Positions 21,456 to 31,994 of a stretch of 64,000 bases of DNA are shown here, one piece after another. Numbering within the stretch: the stretch's first letter is position 1; each line of letters starts with the position of its first letter. The notes under the pieces were generated by a model, which was given only the letters and a program-made list of their open reading frames with translations, did not search any database and was not told the origin of the DNA. The DNA is from Heloderma charlesbogerti (Eukaryota; Chordata; Lepidosauria; Squamata; Helodermatidae): contig JANEZZ010003061.1 in NCBI GenBank assembly GCA_026122225.1, positions 4,712,001 through 4,776,000 of the forward strand, read 5' to 3'. The position numbers and the translations under genes are program-made.

Positions 21456-21950
21456 TAGAGATGGTGGAGAATTCTGCCACGGACTCCAGGGGGCCTGGAT
21501 TCTTAGAATCCGCCCCCCCAGACTCCATGGCGAAACGGACCACCCCACCCCGCCACCCCGCGAATTCTGACCCAGCCAGATCCTACCTGGCACTGCTGGG
21601 TCTGGGTCCGGCTGGGTCCATCCGCAGCTGGTCTTCGGACACGAATGGCAACCTGCCTAGCGGATGCCATTTGTGTCCCTTCCTCTTCCTGTGATAGGCT
21701 ACGTAAATCTTTATGTAGCCTACCACGGGAAGGGGAAGGGACGCAAATGGCGTCTGCTAGGCCGGATGCCATTTGCGTCCGAAGACCGGCTGCGGCCAGA
21801 AGTCTGACTATGGCCGGCTCCAGCCAGCGGCTCCGTGGAGTTGCTGCGGAGCGAAGCTGGCCAGGGAAGACTCCGGGGGGGAGGAACGGATCGCCTCCCC
21901 CCCACAGAACCCCCAGCGGACTCCAGGTAAGGGGGTTTCGTACACCCCTA
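21456..21950. mobile_element. Hairpin-chain hAT element, 495 bp (left of a tandem pair)
   Basis: It starts TAGAGATGGTGGAGAATTCT and ends TTTCGTACACCCCTA. A palindrome lies at 21689-21728 (GTGATAGGCTACGTAAATC and complement), between GCCATTTGTGTCCC and GGGACGCAAATGGC arms. A donor-like CAGGTAAGG (GT at 21927) points outward 23 bp from the right end. Only two bases separate it from the next copy at 21953. Confidence 0.85.
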
Positions 21951-21952
21951 CA

Positions 21953-22755
21953 TAGGGATGTCAGAGAATTCCGCCACGGATCTCGGGGAGGCCGAATGCC
22001 AGCATTCGGCCCCCCAAAATCTGTGGCGGAACAGTCTGCCCCCCCGCCCCCCCCGGGATGAGACTTACCTGGGGCGGATCTTCCTGGCAGCAGCTCCGGC
22101 AGCGGTTCAGTGGTGGCAGCTGCGGCGGCCGGTCTTCCAACCGGCTGCCACCACCGCCATTTCCAGTTAAAAAAAAAGAAAAAGTGATAGGTTACATAAA
22201 GATTTACGTAGCCTATCATGGCTAAGTTTAAAAAAAAACCATTATAGGCTATGTAAATGTTTATGTAGCCTATCACGACTGATTTAAAAACAAAACAAAA
22301 CACGCGCACGCAAATGCGTTCCTTATTTTGGCACGTCTTAGTCTACGTCAAGATTTACGTAGACTAAGACATGTCAAAATAAGGAACGCAAATGGCAGCG
22401 GCTGTGGTCACCGCCATTTGCATACGCGTGTTTTTGTTTTTGTTTTTAAGTCAGCCGTGATAGGCTACGTAAACATTTACATAGCCTATCACGGCTGACT
22501 GCAGGGATGCAAACGGCGGCGGCTACGGCCACCGCCATTTGTGTCCCTGCTAGCCAGCGGCCAGATGTCTGGCTGGTGGCGGAGCCGGCCGGCGGCTCCA
22601 CAGAATCCCTTCGGAGCACAGCCGGCCGGCCAGGATTCCGGAGGGGCAGGAACGGAGCGCCTCCCCCCCATCCAGGATTCCGGGGGAAGGGACGGAGCGC
22701 CTCCCCCCCCCATCAACATAATCCGCGAAAGGTAAGTGCCTTTCATACATCCCTA
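21953..22755. mobile_element. Hairpin-chain hAT element, 803 bp (right of a tandem pair)
   Basis: It starts TAGGGATGTCAGAGAATTCC and ends TTTCATACATCCCTA. Palindromes lie at 22184-22220, 22240-22278, 22330-22375 and 22453-22498. The third has a different core: GTCTTAGTCTACG against CGTAGACTAAGAC, with both arms changed together. Outward donor-like motifs lie at 22068 (minus strand) and 22732 (AAGGTAAGT, 23 bp from the end). No 8-bp duplication was found, as is expected if the pair arose by recombination. Confidence 0.88.
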
Positions 22756-22904
22756 GCAGTGGACAACAAGGTAAAAGAATAAAACACCAGGTTAAAATAG
22801 TTAAAACATTAAAAAAAACAACCAAGGACAAATCCCAAGAAGGTGGAATTTAATAAACCATGGCTAGTCACACAAGGAAGGCCTCTCGAAATAACAAGGT
22901 CTTC
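22756..22904 (-). mobile_element. LINE 3' region
   Basis: GTTAAAATAGTTAAAACATT and GGCCTCTCGAAATAACAAGG followed by CAGGAGGCACTGGAATG fit the reverse complement of the LINE 3' region also present at 3246 and 37921. The reading continues beyond the inserted fragment at 23080. Confidence 0.55.
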
Positions 22905-22919
22905 AGGAGGCACTGGAAT

Positions 22920-23079
22920 GTCTGGCTGGATGTCTGGCTACCAGCGGAGCTGGCCGGCGGCTCCACAGAATCCCCGCAGAGCAAAGCCAGCCGGGTAGGA
23001 TTCCGGGGGGAGGGACGGAGCGCCTCCCCCCACCGCGAAGCAGATCCGCAAAACGGTAAGTGACTTTCGTACATCCCTA
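22920..23079. mobile_element. Hairpin-chain hAT element, right-end fragment
   Basis: It ends AACGGTAAGTGACTTTCGTACATCCCTA with a donor-like GTAAGT at 23056, 23 bp from the end, as in the other copies. GGATTCCGGGGGGAGGGACG and the GCCGGCGGCTCC block match the right third of 21953-22755. The left terminus and the palindromes are missing, so this is a truncated copy. Confidence 0.8.
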
Positions 23080-23316
23080 CACACAAGTTGTTTAGGGCTT
23101 CGTACATGAATACTAGAACCTTAAACCTGGCCCGGTAGCGAATAGGCAGCCAGTACCGCTCCCTCAGCAAAGGAGTTGCATGCTGAAAAGGGGCAGCTCC
23201 CGACAACAGCCGAGCTGCTGCATTGTGCACTAGCTCCAGCTTCCGGACCAGCCTGAAGGGCAGTCCCACATAGAGCACATTGCAGTAATCTGTAAAAGAG
23301 GATTTATGAACCATAG
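23080..23316 (-). mobile_element. LINE reverse transcriptase tail
   Basis: The minus strand reads TDYCNVLYVGLPFRLVRKL, then HNAAARLLSGAAP, then RYWLPIRYRARFKVLVFMYE. This is the end of the reverse transcriptase domain of a squamate non-LTR element (compare SRLDYCNVLY at 57440). It is a fragment of about 80 codons with no endonuclease or start. It abuts the hAT fragment on the left. Confidence 0.8.
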
Positions 23317-23317
23317 G

Positions 23318-23580
23318 AACTGTTGTCCATCAAGAGTTAGCATGCAAACAGCAGACTGGCCAGGCAGACACACTGGTCACCTGGTCACAGACATCCACAC
23401 TTTGGTGAAATTTATTGTATTTCTACTTAAATTATAATTATAATTTCTAAATGTGCATCTACATATAAATTAGCATGTGCAAATTTTATGCAAATCACTG
23501 TCCTCTTTTGTCTCTTTTGGGGGGAACGCATTTCCTCTTCTGGGGCAATTCCTTTTGGCTACCCTAGGAACTGCACCTTT
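23318..23580. mobile_element. Unclassified repeat R390, copy 3
   Basis: CAGCAGACTGGCCAGGCAGA, TAAATTATAATTATAATTTCT, GTGCATCTACATATAAATTA and CATGTGCAAATTTTATGCAA keep the order seen at 38340-38590. The end reads TTTTGGCTACCCTAGG. Family unknown. Confidence 0.55.
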
Positions 23581-24705
23581 TTACCACTTCTGCTGTTCAA
23601 AAGAGACCCCCTTTCCCCCTCTTCTTACATGATTGGGGCTGATCAGTATTAAACACATGGTTCTGCAGCCATCACATCTATTCTGTCCCCTGAATAATTA
23701 TTAGTTGGCCTGTATGACAGATAATGTCATGTGTAAAAACGCCCACTGAAAAATAAGCTTTGGCAAACAAGTTGGCCACGTTGTGCAGGCTTCCCAAGAA
23801 ATTCCCGCAACACGCAGAAGCTGCAGGGGCACCAAGCAGCACTGTTTTCAAAATACTGTCAGGAAATATTGCATATAGACAAGTGAGTGTGGTGTTGAAA
23901 CCCATGGTTTCAAGGCCAGGGAAACCAATGGACACAGACTGCTGAATATCCTGCATGTAACTTATGTATACTCCTGAGAACTACATCCCTCTAGTATTCG
24001 TCTCAGTCCCTTTACAATTATAAACATAAAGTTCCAAAATACAACTCAGTTCATTTACCATTATAAAGGTAGAGGGTTATCTCACAATCACAGTTGCCGT
24101 GGCCTCCCACAGTACCTATTTAGATGTTGACTGGTAACAAACATGTCATTAAGCATTTTCCCTATTCCTTACCATATGACTATATCATATACGTATATAT
24201 TAAAGTTAGTCATCGAATGAAGGCTACAACAGCTTGAAACTAATAGATCTTTTCATGTCCAGCTCTGATGGTCCTGTGTGTGCAGAGACACAGAGATAAA
24301 GCCTTCAGCTGCTTTGCATGGTAAAGACCATCAGCTTTTCTGGAGAGCCACTGTCTTCCATGCTGTGCGAGAGTTAGGAGTTTTCAGTATGGTGAAGATA
24401 AAATCTTCATTACTGCATATTGCATTTGCCCCAGGTATTACAGCAAGGCAGTTACATTTTGTTAAGAAATTGCTAGAAGGTCATGATACACTATAAAAGA
24501 AAATAGATTTTTTCTGGGGCTTGAAGTTAAAGACAAAAAGAGACTAAAGGTGAAGACAATTAGCTAGTAACTACACGTCTTGTTGGAAGGTCCCTGCAGC
24601 AGGTAAATTCTTCATTTCTACTCACTTGATAGCAGTCATGGGAACACAAGCAGCTGCTTGTAGGCACAAGGGCAGCCAAGTATTCACAAACAGAATACTA
24701 TGGGC
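23581..24705. other. Unassigned intron sequence
   Basis: No exon, RNA gene or known element recognised. Short AT-rich stretches (for example TATATCATATACGTATATAT near 24180) have no evident meaning. The last 8 bases, CTATGGGC, are the left target duplication of the next element. Confidence 0.4.
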
Positions 24706-25842
24706 TAGGGCTGTGCACGGATGCAGCCCCACTTCGCTTTGGGCTGATTCAGACCCCATCCACTTCAACTCAGATCTGAATCCAAAGCGAGATTCAGACA
24801 CCCGAATCACTTGTTTTTGGCATTTTCCCATTGACCTGCATGGGAAAACACAAACAGCCATAACCTTTTCAGTTCTCATGATGCATACATTAAATCTGGG
24901 GAACTCTCCGTCTTGGCCACCTGCCAAATTTCAGGCAATTTGGCTTGGTAGTTGTTGTGCTAGGCACAAGTGAAATTTGATTTTTTCAAGGAAATCTCTC
25001 AAAGCAAAGAGCTATAACTTTTCACTGCTTGCACAGAAGTGCATGAAAGTAGGGGGAAAGCCCCCCCCCCCCCGCCCGGGCATCCCACCTGCCAAATCTC
25101 AGACAGTTTGGCCCACTAGTTTTTGTGCAAGATGCAGGTAAAATGTGCTGTTCTCAGAAACTCAAACCAAAGTTCGTAAAGGGATAATCAAGTTAGATGT
25201 TGAAGTGGTGAGGAGGTCACTATCCCTAAACTCTGCTGTAGGTTTCCTTGAAGTGCAAATAGTACTACCTTCCTATTCACAGTCAATAACCTCAGAGTCT
25301 CTTTGGCTGAATTGCCTGGGGAAACACTGGCAGGTAGGCAGGAAGCAAACAAAGACAGCAACCCTGCCAGGTGGGCACATTGACTTGAACGAAGAGCAAC
25401 GACAGTTGTCTGCTGGACTGACACAGGCAGGAAGCAACACAGCAACCCTGCCCGGAGGGCACAGCAGCACCTTGCCTACCTCTGCCCCTGCCAAGACCCC
25501 AAAGATGCCTCATATTGGGCTTGCTTGCTTTGCAACACACAGTGTAGTATTATATTATTTAAATAATACCTGGACTATATGTACTCCTTGGACACACTGT
25601 TTGCTTGTCCATGCAGCAAAAGCACACACACACATGAGCAAAAGAAAAGCAAACACTAAACTACAAGTGGTGCGGGGGGTGGGGGACTAACTATAATCCT
25701 AACAGAAGAGAAAGGGGTGTTTATTTTTAATTTTTAATTTTATTTTAATTTTTTTAGGGAATAGAGATCAGAAACGGGAAGGGAAGGAATATAGAATTGA
25801 GAAGGGGAAGTGGAGGGGAGCCAAGAACAAGGGAAGGAAAGT

Positions 25843-25861
25843 TCTCCCTCCCTCCCTCCCT

Positions 25862-25899
<38 letters not shown>

Positions 25900-25914
25900 A
25901 TATATATATATATA
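25843..25914. repeat. (CCCT)n(CT)n(AT)n compound microsatellite
   Basis: CCCTCCCT units pass into an uninterrupted CT run and then ATATATATATATAT. It lies in the outer element at 24706-28091 and reads as a run of prolines, leucines and serines on the plus strand, which is not coding. Confidence 0.9.
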
Positions 25915-26157
25915 CAGAATCAAAGTAAGGGCAAACTAATGGTTGAGAGAGGATTGAAAAGGAATGTGTGTGTGGGGGGAGAGATAAGTAACTACAGTGA
26001 AATTTTCTGGATTTTTAAATGAATAAACAACAAGAATAATAGGTAAACCTATTACAGAAGGGTGGGGCAGGGAGACACTAACATAGCTGTCAAAGTACAC
26101 GCTTTCTTCTCGGCTTCATTCTGCCAAAGAAGAGTGGGAAGAGTTAAGGTTTCCTCT

Positions 26158-27439
26158 TAGGGAAGTGTGAACTCACCCTCATCCGGATTCTCCGGATACC
26201 TGCCCAGCTGCTGCCCCCACTCGCCAGTCCCTGGACCGTGCTCGAGCCCCTCCCACACTAAGTGAGCAGCCCACATTCATCCCAGTGGCCTCATCGAGCT
26301 CCATGGTTCCCATTTTAAAAAAACATATAATGGCGATCACAAACATGCACTTTGTTCATACACACGAAAATGTGCATTTTGCAAATGTGCATATTGGTGT
26401 GCGCAAAATGCGCATTCTTTACAAATACATGCATTTTCACACATACACAAATATGCACATTCACCAAATGCGCACTTTCACATACGTGAAAGTATGTATC
26501 ATACGTGTACAAATATGTGCATTTTTGCGATCACCATTTTATTTTCAAAAAACAGTGGCTGCGGAGCTCAATGAGTAGGGATGTCAGAGAAATGCCAGTC
26601 CATTTGGCCCCCCGAAATCCATCGCGGAACGAAGCCCCCACCCCCCAACCCACGAAAGGCGCGCGAAACGGAGCACTTACCTACTCCCGTCCGCGCTGCT
26701 TTGCGAATGGCGGCCGTCCTGCAGCTGCCATTCGCTTCCTCCTCTTCATAGATGTGATAGGCTATGTAAATACTTACGTAGCCTATCACGGCTAATGCAG
26801 GGACGCCATTTGCGTCCCTGTGGAGGCCGTGATAGGCTATGTAAGTATTTACGTAGCCTATCACAGCGGGGGGGGGAACCCAGTGTACGCAAATGGTTGC
26901 GGCTACCACCATTTGCATACGCTGGGGTTTTTCCCCCTGCCATGATAGGCTACGTAAATATTTACATAGCCTATCATGGCTCAATACAGGGACGCAAATG
27001 GCGGCTATGACAGCCGCCATTTGCATCCCTGCAGGGCTGCCCAGCAGCCAGATGTCTGGCTGCGGGCAGCCAGAGCCAGCTGGCAGCTCTGCGGCTTGGC
27101 CGCAGAGCGGAGCCAGCCACACAGGATTCCAGGGGGAGGGACGGAGCACCTCGCCCCCCGTCAAGGATTCTGGGGGGAGGGACGGAGCGCCTCCCCCCCC
27201 GTCAAGGATTCCGAGGGGAGGGACGGAGCGCCTCCCCCCCACCACGGATTGCCCAGTGTGGAGCCAGGTAGGTGTTTCGTACATCCCTATCAATGAGGCC
27301 GCCAGGGTGAGTGCAGGCCATTCGCCGAGTGTGAGCAGAGGGCAAGCAGGGGCAGGGCTCAGTGAGCAGGGCTCAGGGGTGCAGGCAGGGGCAGTTTCAC
27401 TGGATTTCTGGACTGAATCGGGGGCCTGCACTATCCCTA
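26158..27439. mobile_element. Short hAT element (family D), middle level of a nest
   Basis: It starts TAGGGAAGTGTGAACTCACC and ends CCTGCACTATCCCTA. TTTCCTCT stands before and CTTCCTCT after (7 of 8). Without the inserted 26576-27289 it is about 568 bp, in the range of its relatives. About 26320-26560 is an imperfect palindrome in which GCGATCAC recurs in both arms around many GTGCATTTT and AAAATGTGCA units. Donor-like GGGTGAGT motifs point outward at both ends. Confidence 0.87.
26576..27289. mobile_element. Hairpin-chain hAT element, 714 bp, inner level of a nest
   Basis: It starts TAGGGATGTCAGAGAAATGC and ends TTTCGTACATCCCTA. TCAATGAG is duplicated exactly at 26568-26575 and 27290-27297. 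Palindromes lie at 26753-26792, about 26827-26866 and 26938-26979. An outward donor-like TAGGTAAGT (minus strand) begins at 26680 and CAGGTAGGT (plus) at 27268, 21 bp from the right end. Three tandem-like CAAGGATTCNGGGGGGAGGG units lie at 27160-27235. The long overlapping frames here are artefacts of the symmetry. Confidence 0.93.
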
Positions 27440-28279
27440 CTTCCTCTGCCATGCCTGGCAGAGACTGGCGCCGTTGCTGCCAGTGGCTGCAGTAGAGGCA
27501 GAATAGGACTGAAGCAGAGAGAGAAATGCCATGTTGGCTTCCCTGTTGGCTCCCGTCCCATCCTGCTGCTGCCTCCGCTGCCACCACCACCATCAATGCA
27601 CACAATGGCAGCTTGTCAGGGCAGCAGGAGGCTGCTCGATTATCAGACGGTTTGCGCACCCCAGTGGATCATCTTGCACACACACCCGGGTGTGTGCACC
27701 CCGCTTTGGAGACTACTGCTCTAGCCAAATAACGTTCAGATAGTCCTCTCATCTCCAGTAACACCACCTCTCTCACAATGAGCAAACGGAGGCTGGCTCA
27801 CAGCAAAGCTCCCTCCCTCCTCCTCCTCTCCCCTTCCCCCTCCCTCCTCCTCCCCATCTGCATGATCTTTTAGAAGTTGATACATTTTGGAGATAGCCTG
27901 TCTGGTCTGCTCAGAAGGCATAAGAAGAGCTCCGAATATATGAGGCGGATGAGGCGCCTCGTAGGTGACCTGCTTCAGTTTGGGGTGCCTCAGTGCTGTT
28001 CTGATCTGCTTTCTTGCAAGACAAGGCACCTCTGAATCAGCCCGCTTCACCTCGTTATTCGGGCTTTGGACCGAAGTGGTGCACAGCCCTACTATGGGCA
28101 TCATTTGCTTCCGTTGATATATGGTGGTTTTCCTCAGCTCATCTGAGATGTTTCCAGTCAGGAAAAACCAAGCCACAGAGTGGGCTTTACACAGCTGTTC
28201 TTCTTTTGACCTTCATAAATTGCACTATAAGGGATATATCTTGGCACCAACATGAGTTGAGATGTCCAGGTGCTCTCTG

Positions 28280-28613
28280 TTACAGATGAGAGTCCTCTAT
28301 TTGAAGGGCTGCCTTCTATTTTGATGCCATTCTTGATCTGAAGGGCTCTCCAGTCCATGTCTGGTTTAAAGATGAAGAACCACCAGAAAGAAGAGCTGGA
28401 CCTTGAAATTTCCCATCAACAACACCTGGACAGCAGACTGGACAGCACAGGTCCCCTGGTCACAGTCTTCCCCACTATGGTATTTCTATTTAAATTATAA
28501 TAATCATTTCTAAATTTGCATTGATTCTTATAAATTAGCACATGTAAATTGTATGCAAACTGGGGTCTTCTTTTGTCCTCTTTTTTGGTGATTCATAATG
28601 GGCCACCCTACAC
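28280..28613. mobile_element. Unclassified repeat R390, copy 4
   Basis: TGAGAGTCCTCTATTTGAAG, CACCTGGACAGCAGACTGG, TTTAAATTATAATAATCATT and TAATGGGCCACCCTACA follow the order of the other copies. The end is again a GGCCACCCTA block. Confidence 0.6.
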
Positions 28614-29445
28614 AAGTTCCAGACGCATTCTCCACTGTATCTAAATAGTCATCCATGTAGTGGAATAGTTCCTGCACCAACATTTTCAGATGAGGGTGAC
28701 GATGGAGGAGGAGTATTATGGTGAAGGCCATGGGTGTATGAGCAGGTTCAGTCCCTATCCTCCACTTAAAGGATGTCAGGTTAGCATGGAACTCTGAGAC
28801 CTGATTCTAATACTACTGGCAGACCCAACATTAGCGGTTGGCACCTCTGAGCGTTTGCCGAAGGCCTAAGCCCCTTGGAGGTCCACCACCCCATAAACTT
28901 TAAATTCCCCCACAGTTGGGGTCCTGGGGTCCTCACTGAGCATCGCTCTGGATTGATACTCCTCCAGGAACCCTGAGACATTGTGGGGGGATTAAAATGG
29001 TGGGAACAGCTGCAGCACTTATCGGCAGGACTGGCTTTTTTGGCTGCTGCTGGTGCCCTCATGCCTCAAGGGGGAAAGGGAGGTAATTGGAGGCATTGCT
29101 GGCCTGGTCTTCTCTACGCAGGGGAAGGGATTTGCAAAGTCCCGCTGCTCACAGGGGGTCCCACCACCTCTGCTGCTGCTGCCATCTAAAAGAAGGAGGC
29201 TCTGCTGCCCACTGGGAGGGCTTCATTGCCAATGAGGGGTCTACCTGGAGAGGCTGCCAGGGTTTCCTCCAGCAAGGTCCCACCTCGGAAGCCTCTTTGG
29301 TTCAAAGGGCTCCTGGTTCAGGCTTGGGGCCTGGCTTCAGCTCCTCTGGAGCTTACACTGTGATTAGTTTCTGATCAATCTGGCCTGTGTGTGTGTGTGT
29401 GTCCAAGTCCTGGTTGCTACTCATGGTCAGAGTCACGACCTGTGT
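28614..29445. other. Unassigned intron sequence
   Basis: No exon or known element recognised. A (TG)n tract of eight units lies at about 29386-29402. GC content is higher than around it at 28980-29340. The frames there have no splice context. Confidence 0.4.
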
Positions 29446-29807
29446 CAGGGGTGAGGAACCTCTTTCAGCCCAAGGGCCAAAATCCATGTTTCAGAAGCCC
29501 TTGTGGGGCTGCATAGCAGTGGTGGGCAGAGCCTACAGTGAGGGGATGGGGCCAAAATAAACAAATACCAGCCTATCTTACTGCCAGTAACGAAGCCTTA
29601 GGAGAGGAAATTCAACCTTTCAGAATGGGGAAAAAACTACACAAATGCTGGGAAACCACCAAATGATTGGTGGTTGAGAAAAAGGTGGTGGGGCCAAGGG
29701 GAGGGGGCATGGCCTTCTGGGTAACCCCAAAGGGCTGGATTGGGACCCCAGAAGGGCCAGATTTACACACACACACACACACACACGCCTAAGGTTCCCC
29801 ACCCCTG
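29446..29807. mobile_element. Charlie-like hAT element, 362 bp
   Basis: It starts CAGGGGTGAGGAACCTC and ends AAGGTTCCCCACCCCTG, perfect inverted ends of about 13 bases apart from one position. ACCTGTGT stands before and ACCTACAG after, a weak duplication. The CTTACTGCCAGTAACGAAG and AATGGGGAAAAAACTACAC blocks recur in the twice-interrupted copy at 39355-41878. An (AC)n tract at about 29764-29786 lies in it. Confidence 0.85.
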
Positions 29808-30242
29808 ACCTACAGCCTCTGCCCCCCACAAAAACTATCCACTGTGTACAAGCTGGCTATACTGTAGTCAACCATACCCATTGATTCTCTTTCCCTCTCC
29901 CTTCTTCCCTTCCTCTTGCTCACACCAGTAAAACATCTTTCCTTTCACGCTCCTGCAAGGTAATGAGTGAAAAAGTTACTGTTTAGTGCTTGCATTTCAT
30001 CATCTTTCATCTTTGTAGGACAATTTTCTAAGCTGTGCTTGATTCTGTTGCTCTGATATCACATAAAAGCACCAAGGCAGATGAAAAGAGATAAGATGCA
30101 ACCCTACTGTGTGTTAAATTATGGGGAAATATGTTGGTCGAGATAAAGAATGTCAACTTCCTGAAAGAATAATGGCTGATCTTTTTATGACTCATCAAAC
30201 TATCATGAATAGATGGGGAAAACAATCAGAGTGAATTGTTTC

Positions 30243-30300
30243 AGAGAGCTTCGGCTATTGGGCGGTATACAAATGAAATAAATAAATTAAATAAATAAGT
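30243..30300 (+). mobile_element. LINE 3' tail with (AAATA)n end
   Basis: AGAGAGCTTCGGCTATTGGG then CGGTATACAAATGAAATAAA. It is the same tail as at 2173-2270 and ends in A-rich tandem units. Confidence 0.7.
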
Positions 30301-30334
30301 GAGTTCACTTATTTAGAAAGACTGATGTCGCTTA

Positions 30335-30416
30335 ATGGGGTAGCAGTGTGGTGTAGTGGTTAGAGTGTCAGATTAGGACTGGGGAAATCCAGGTTCAAAT
30401 CTACAATCATCTATGA
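30335..30416 (+). mobile_element. tRNA-derived SINE, 5' half (interrupted)
   Basis: GTGGTGTAGTGGTTAGAGTG is a good box A region and GGTTCAAATC a good box B; together they make a tRNA-like RNA polymerase III promoter at 30349-30402. The SINE body resumes at 30605 (CTCACTGGGTGACTTTGGGC) after the inserted SINE. It is of the type widely seen in squamates. Confidence 0.85.
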
Positions 30417-30604
30417 AGGGAGGAGCCATAGCTCAGTGGTAGAACTCATGCAGAAGATCCAGGTTCAATCCCTGACATCTCCAGCTAGGGCTGGAAAAAC
30501 TCCTGCCTGAGCCCCAGGACAGCCCCTGCTGCCAGTCAGTGTTGACAATACTGGCATAGATGGGCCCATGGTCTGAACTCAGTATAAAGCATCTTCCAAT
30601 GTTC
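30417..30604 (+). mobile_element. Second tRNA-derived SINE, nested in the first
   Basis: GAGCCATAGCTCAGTGGTAG is a box A region and AGGTTCAATCCC a box B. The body CCTGCCTGAGCCCCAGGAC, TGCCAGTCAGTGTTGACAAT and GTCTGAACTCAGTATAAAG is kept. It ends TCTTCCAATGTTCCAATG. It sits within the other SINE, which is continuous on either side. Confidence 0.88.
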
Positions 30605-30765
30605 CAATGCTCACTGGGTGACTTTGGGCCAACCATTATCTCTCAGCCTAACGCACCTCACAGGGTTATTATGAGAATAAAATAGGGGAAAGTGAACCAG
30701 GTATGCCAACTTAACCTCCTGGAGGAAAGGTGAGATATAAATGTGATAAATACATAAATAATTAT
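30605..30765 (+). mobile_element. tRNA-derived SINE, 3' half
   Basis: CTCACTGGGTGACTTTGGGC, TCTCAGCCTAACGCACCTCA, CAGGGTTATTATGAGAATAA and GAGGAAAGGTGAGATATAAA, ending in a TGATAAATACATAAATAA tail. It completes the SINE that starts at 30335. Confidence 0.85.
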
Positions 30766-31359
30766 CATTTGATTCTTGTAACAGAAGGATCACTTTTAGC
30801 AGAAAAATCCCACACTTTTACTCAGAAGTCCCACTCTGTCCAATGGAGCCTACTCTCAGGTACCTTTGCACTGGATTGCAGCCTAAATCAGTCATTCTCC
30901 CTTCTCCTCCTTCAGACTACAAGCTCATTCATGGAAATACAAACAATGAAAAGGCATTTGTTAAATGTATACAAAGCTATTTATACATTTAGTGAGAGTA
31001 AAGCAAATGCGTAAGATTGACAACCTTATCAAATGAAGTGATCTGTTTCCCCGAAGAGTATAAACAGCTTGTTCTGCTACAGTAATGCAATAAAGCGGAA
31101 CAAGACTAGGTGTTCCCAGCTGTATACCTAAGACATTTTCTTCTAAGCTTTTTATAATCTTGCCAAGAGATGTATATGTTGAACAGGGAGGGCTGAGATG
31201 TAACCCCATGGAGCCCTAAAGGGAAAGCCAGTGAGCGGTGAGCTACAAGTTACATCTATCAAAAACCATATCCCCAACGAGTTCTCCCACTCCCTGCTCG
31301 CAATGTCTAGAAACTTTCAAAACATGATCCAGAATAATCAGAATGTTTCCTCACACCTC
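30766..31359. other. Unassigned intron sequence
   Basis: No exon or known element recognised, apart from a short remnant at about 30815-30860 like the common ACTCAGAAGTCCC unit of squamate fold-back repeats. Confidence 0.4.
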
Positions 31360-31994
31360 TAGGGATGTAAGAAACGACTTACCTGTTTCATTTCGTGACA
31401 TCCACGGTGGGGGGGAGGCGCTCCGTCCCTCCCCCCGAAATCCTCACCGGCCGGCTCCACTCCGTGGCGACTACACGGAGCCGCCAGCCAGGGCCGCCCG
31501 CAGCGACATCCGGCCACTGCTGGGCTGTGCAGGGATGCAAATGGCGGCCACTGTAGCCGCCATTTGCGTCCCTTTTTTTCGCCACAATAGGCTACGTAAA
31601 TATTTACGTCGCCTATCACAGTGGAAAAAAGGGAACGCAAATGGCAGTGGCTATGGCGGCCACCATTTGCGTTCCCTTTTTTTTCCCGTGATAGGCTACG
31701 TAAATATTTACGTAGCCTATCATGGCCTCCGCAGGGACACAAATGGTGTCCCTGCATTAGCCGTGATAGGCTATGTAAGTATTTACGTAGCCTAACACAG
31801 CAAAAATCATGAAGCGAATGGCGGCCGCAGATGTGGCCGCCATTCACAAAGCAGCGCGAATGGCACCGGGTAGGTGCCCCGTTTCACGCGCCTTTCACAG
31901 GGGGGGGGCTTCGTTCTGCCACTGGTTTCGGGGGGCCAAATGCACTGGCATTCAGTCTCACTGAGATCCATGGCGGAATTCTCCGCCATCCCTA
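31360..31994. mobile_element. Hairpin-chain hAT element, 635 bp
   Basis: It starts TAGGGATGTAAGAAACGACT and ends TTCTCCGCCATCCCTA. CACACCTC stands before and CACACCTA after (7 of 8). Palindromes lie at about 31580-31620, 31686-31725 and 31758-31800, joined by GGGAACGCAAATGGC and GCCACCATTTGCGTTCCC arms. An outward donor-like CAGGTAAGTC (minus strand) begins at 31382, 22 bp from the left end, with a weaker GGGTAGGT at 31870. Confidence 0.93.

Larger units (their letters stand above)
24706..28091. mobile_element. Long hAT element, 3386 bp, outer level of a nest
   Basis: It starts TAGGGCTGTGCAC and ends with the exact complement, GTGCACAGCCCTA: a 13-bp perfect terminal repeat. CTATGGGC is duplicated exactly at 24698-24705 and 28092-28099. 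Both ends also share GGGCTGATTCAG about 40-55 bp inside. The interior carries the element at 26158-27439, a (TC)n(AT)n tract and several unassigned parts. I did not recognise a hAT transposase frame, so it may be a deleted, non-autonomous relic. Confidence 0.88.

Noticed and set aside
21503..22309. 268-codon minus-strand frame
   Set aside because: It crosses two adjacent hairpin-chain elements and their termini. The repeated IGYVNIYVAYHG-type peptide is only the translation of the palindrome.
26568..27659. 363-codon minus-strand frame and 200-codon plus-strand frame
   Set aside because: They run through the nested hairpin element at 26576-27289 and its flanks. The peptide repeats mirror the palindromes, not a protein family.
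24706..28091. Autonomous hAT element with transposase
   Set aside because: The length would allow it, but no hAT transposase blocks were recognised in any frame. Nested insertions account for part of the length.
30349..30402. tRNA gene
   Set aside because: Boxes A and B are present, but no cloverleaf with acceptor stem closes around them, and the body is that of a SINE.
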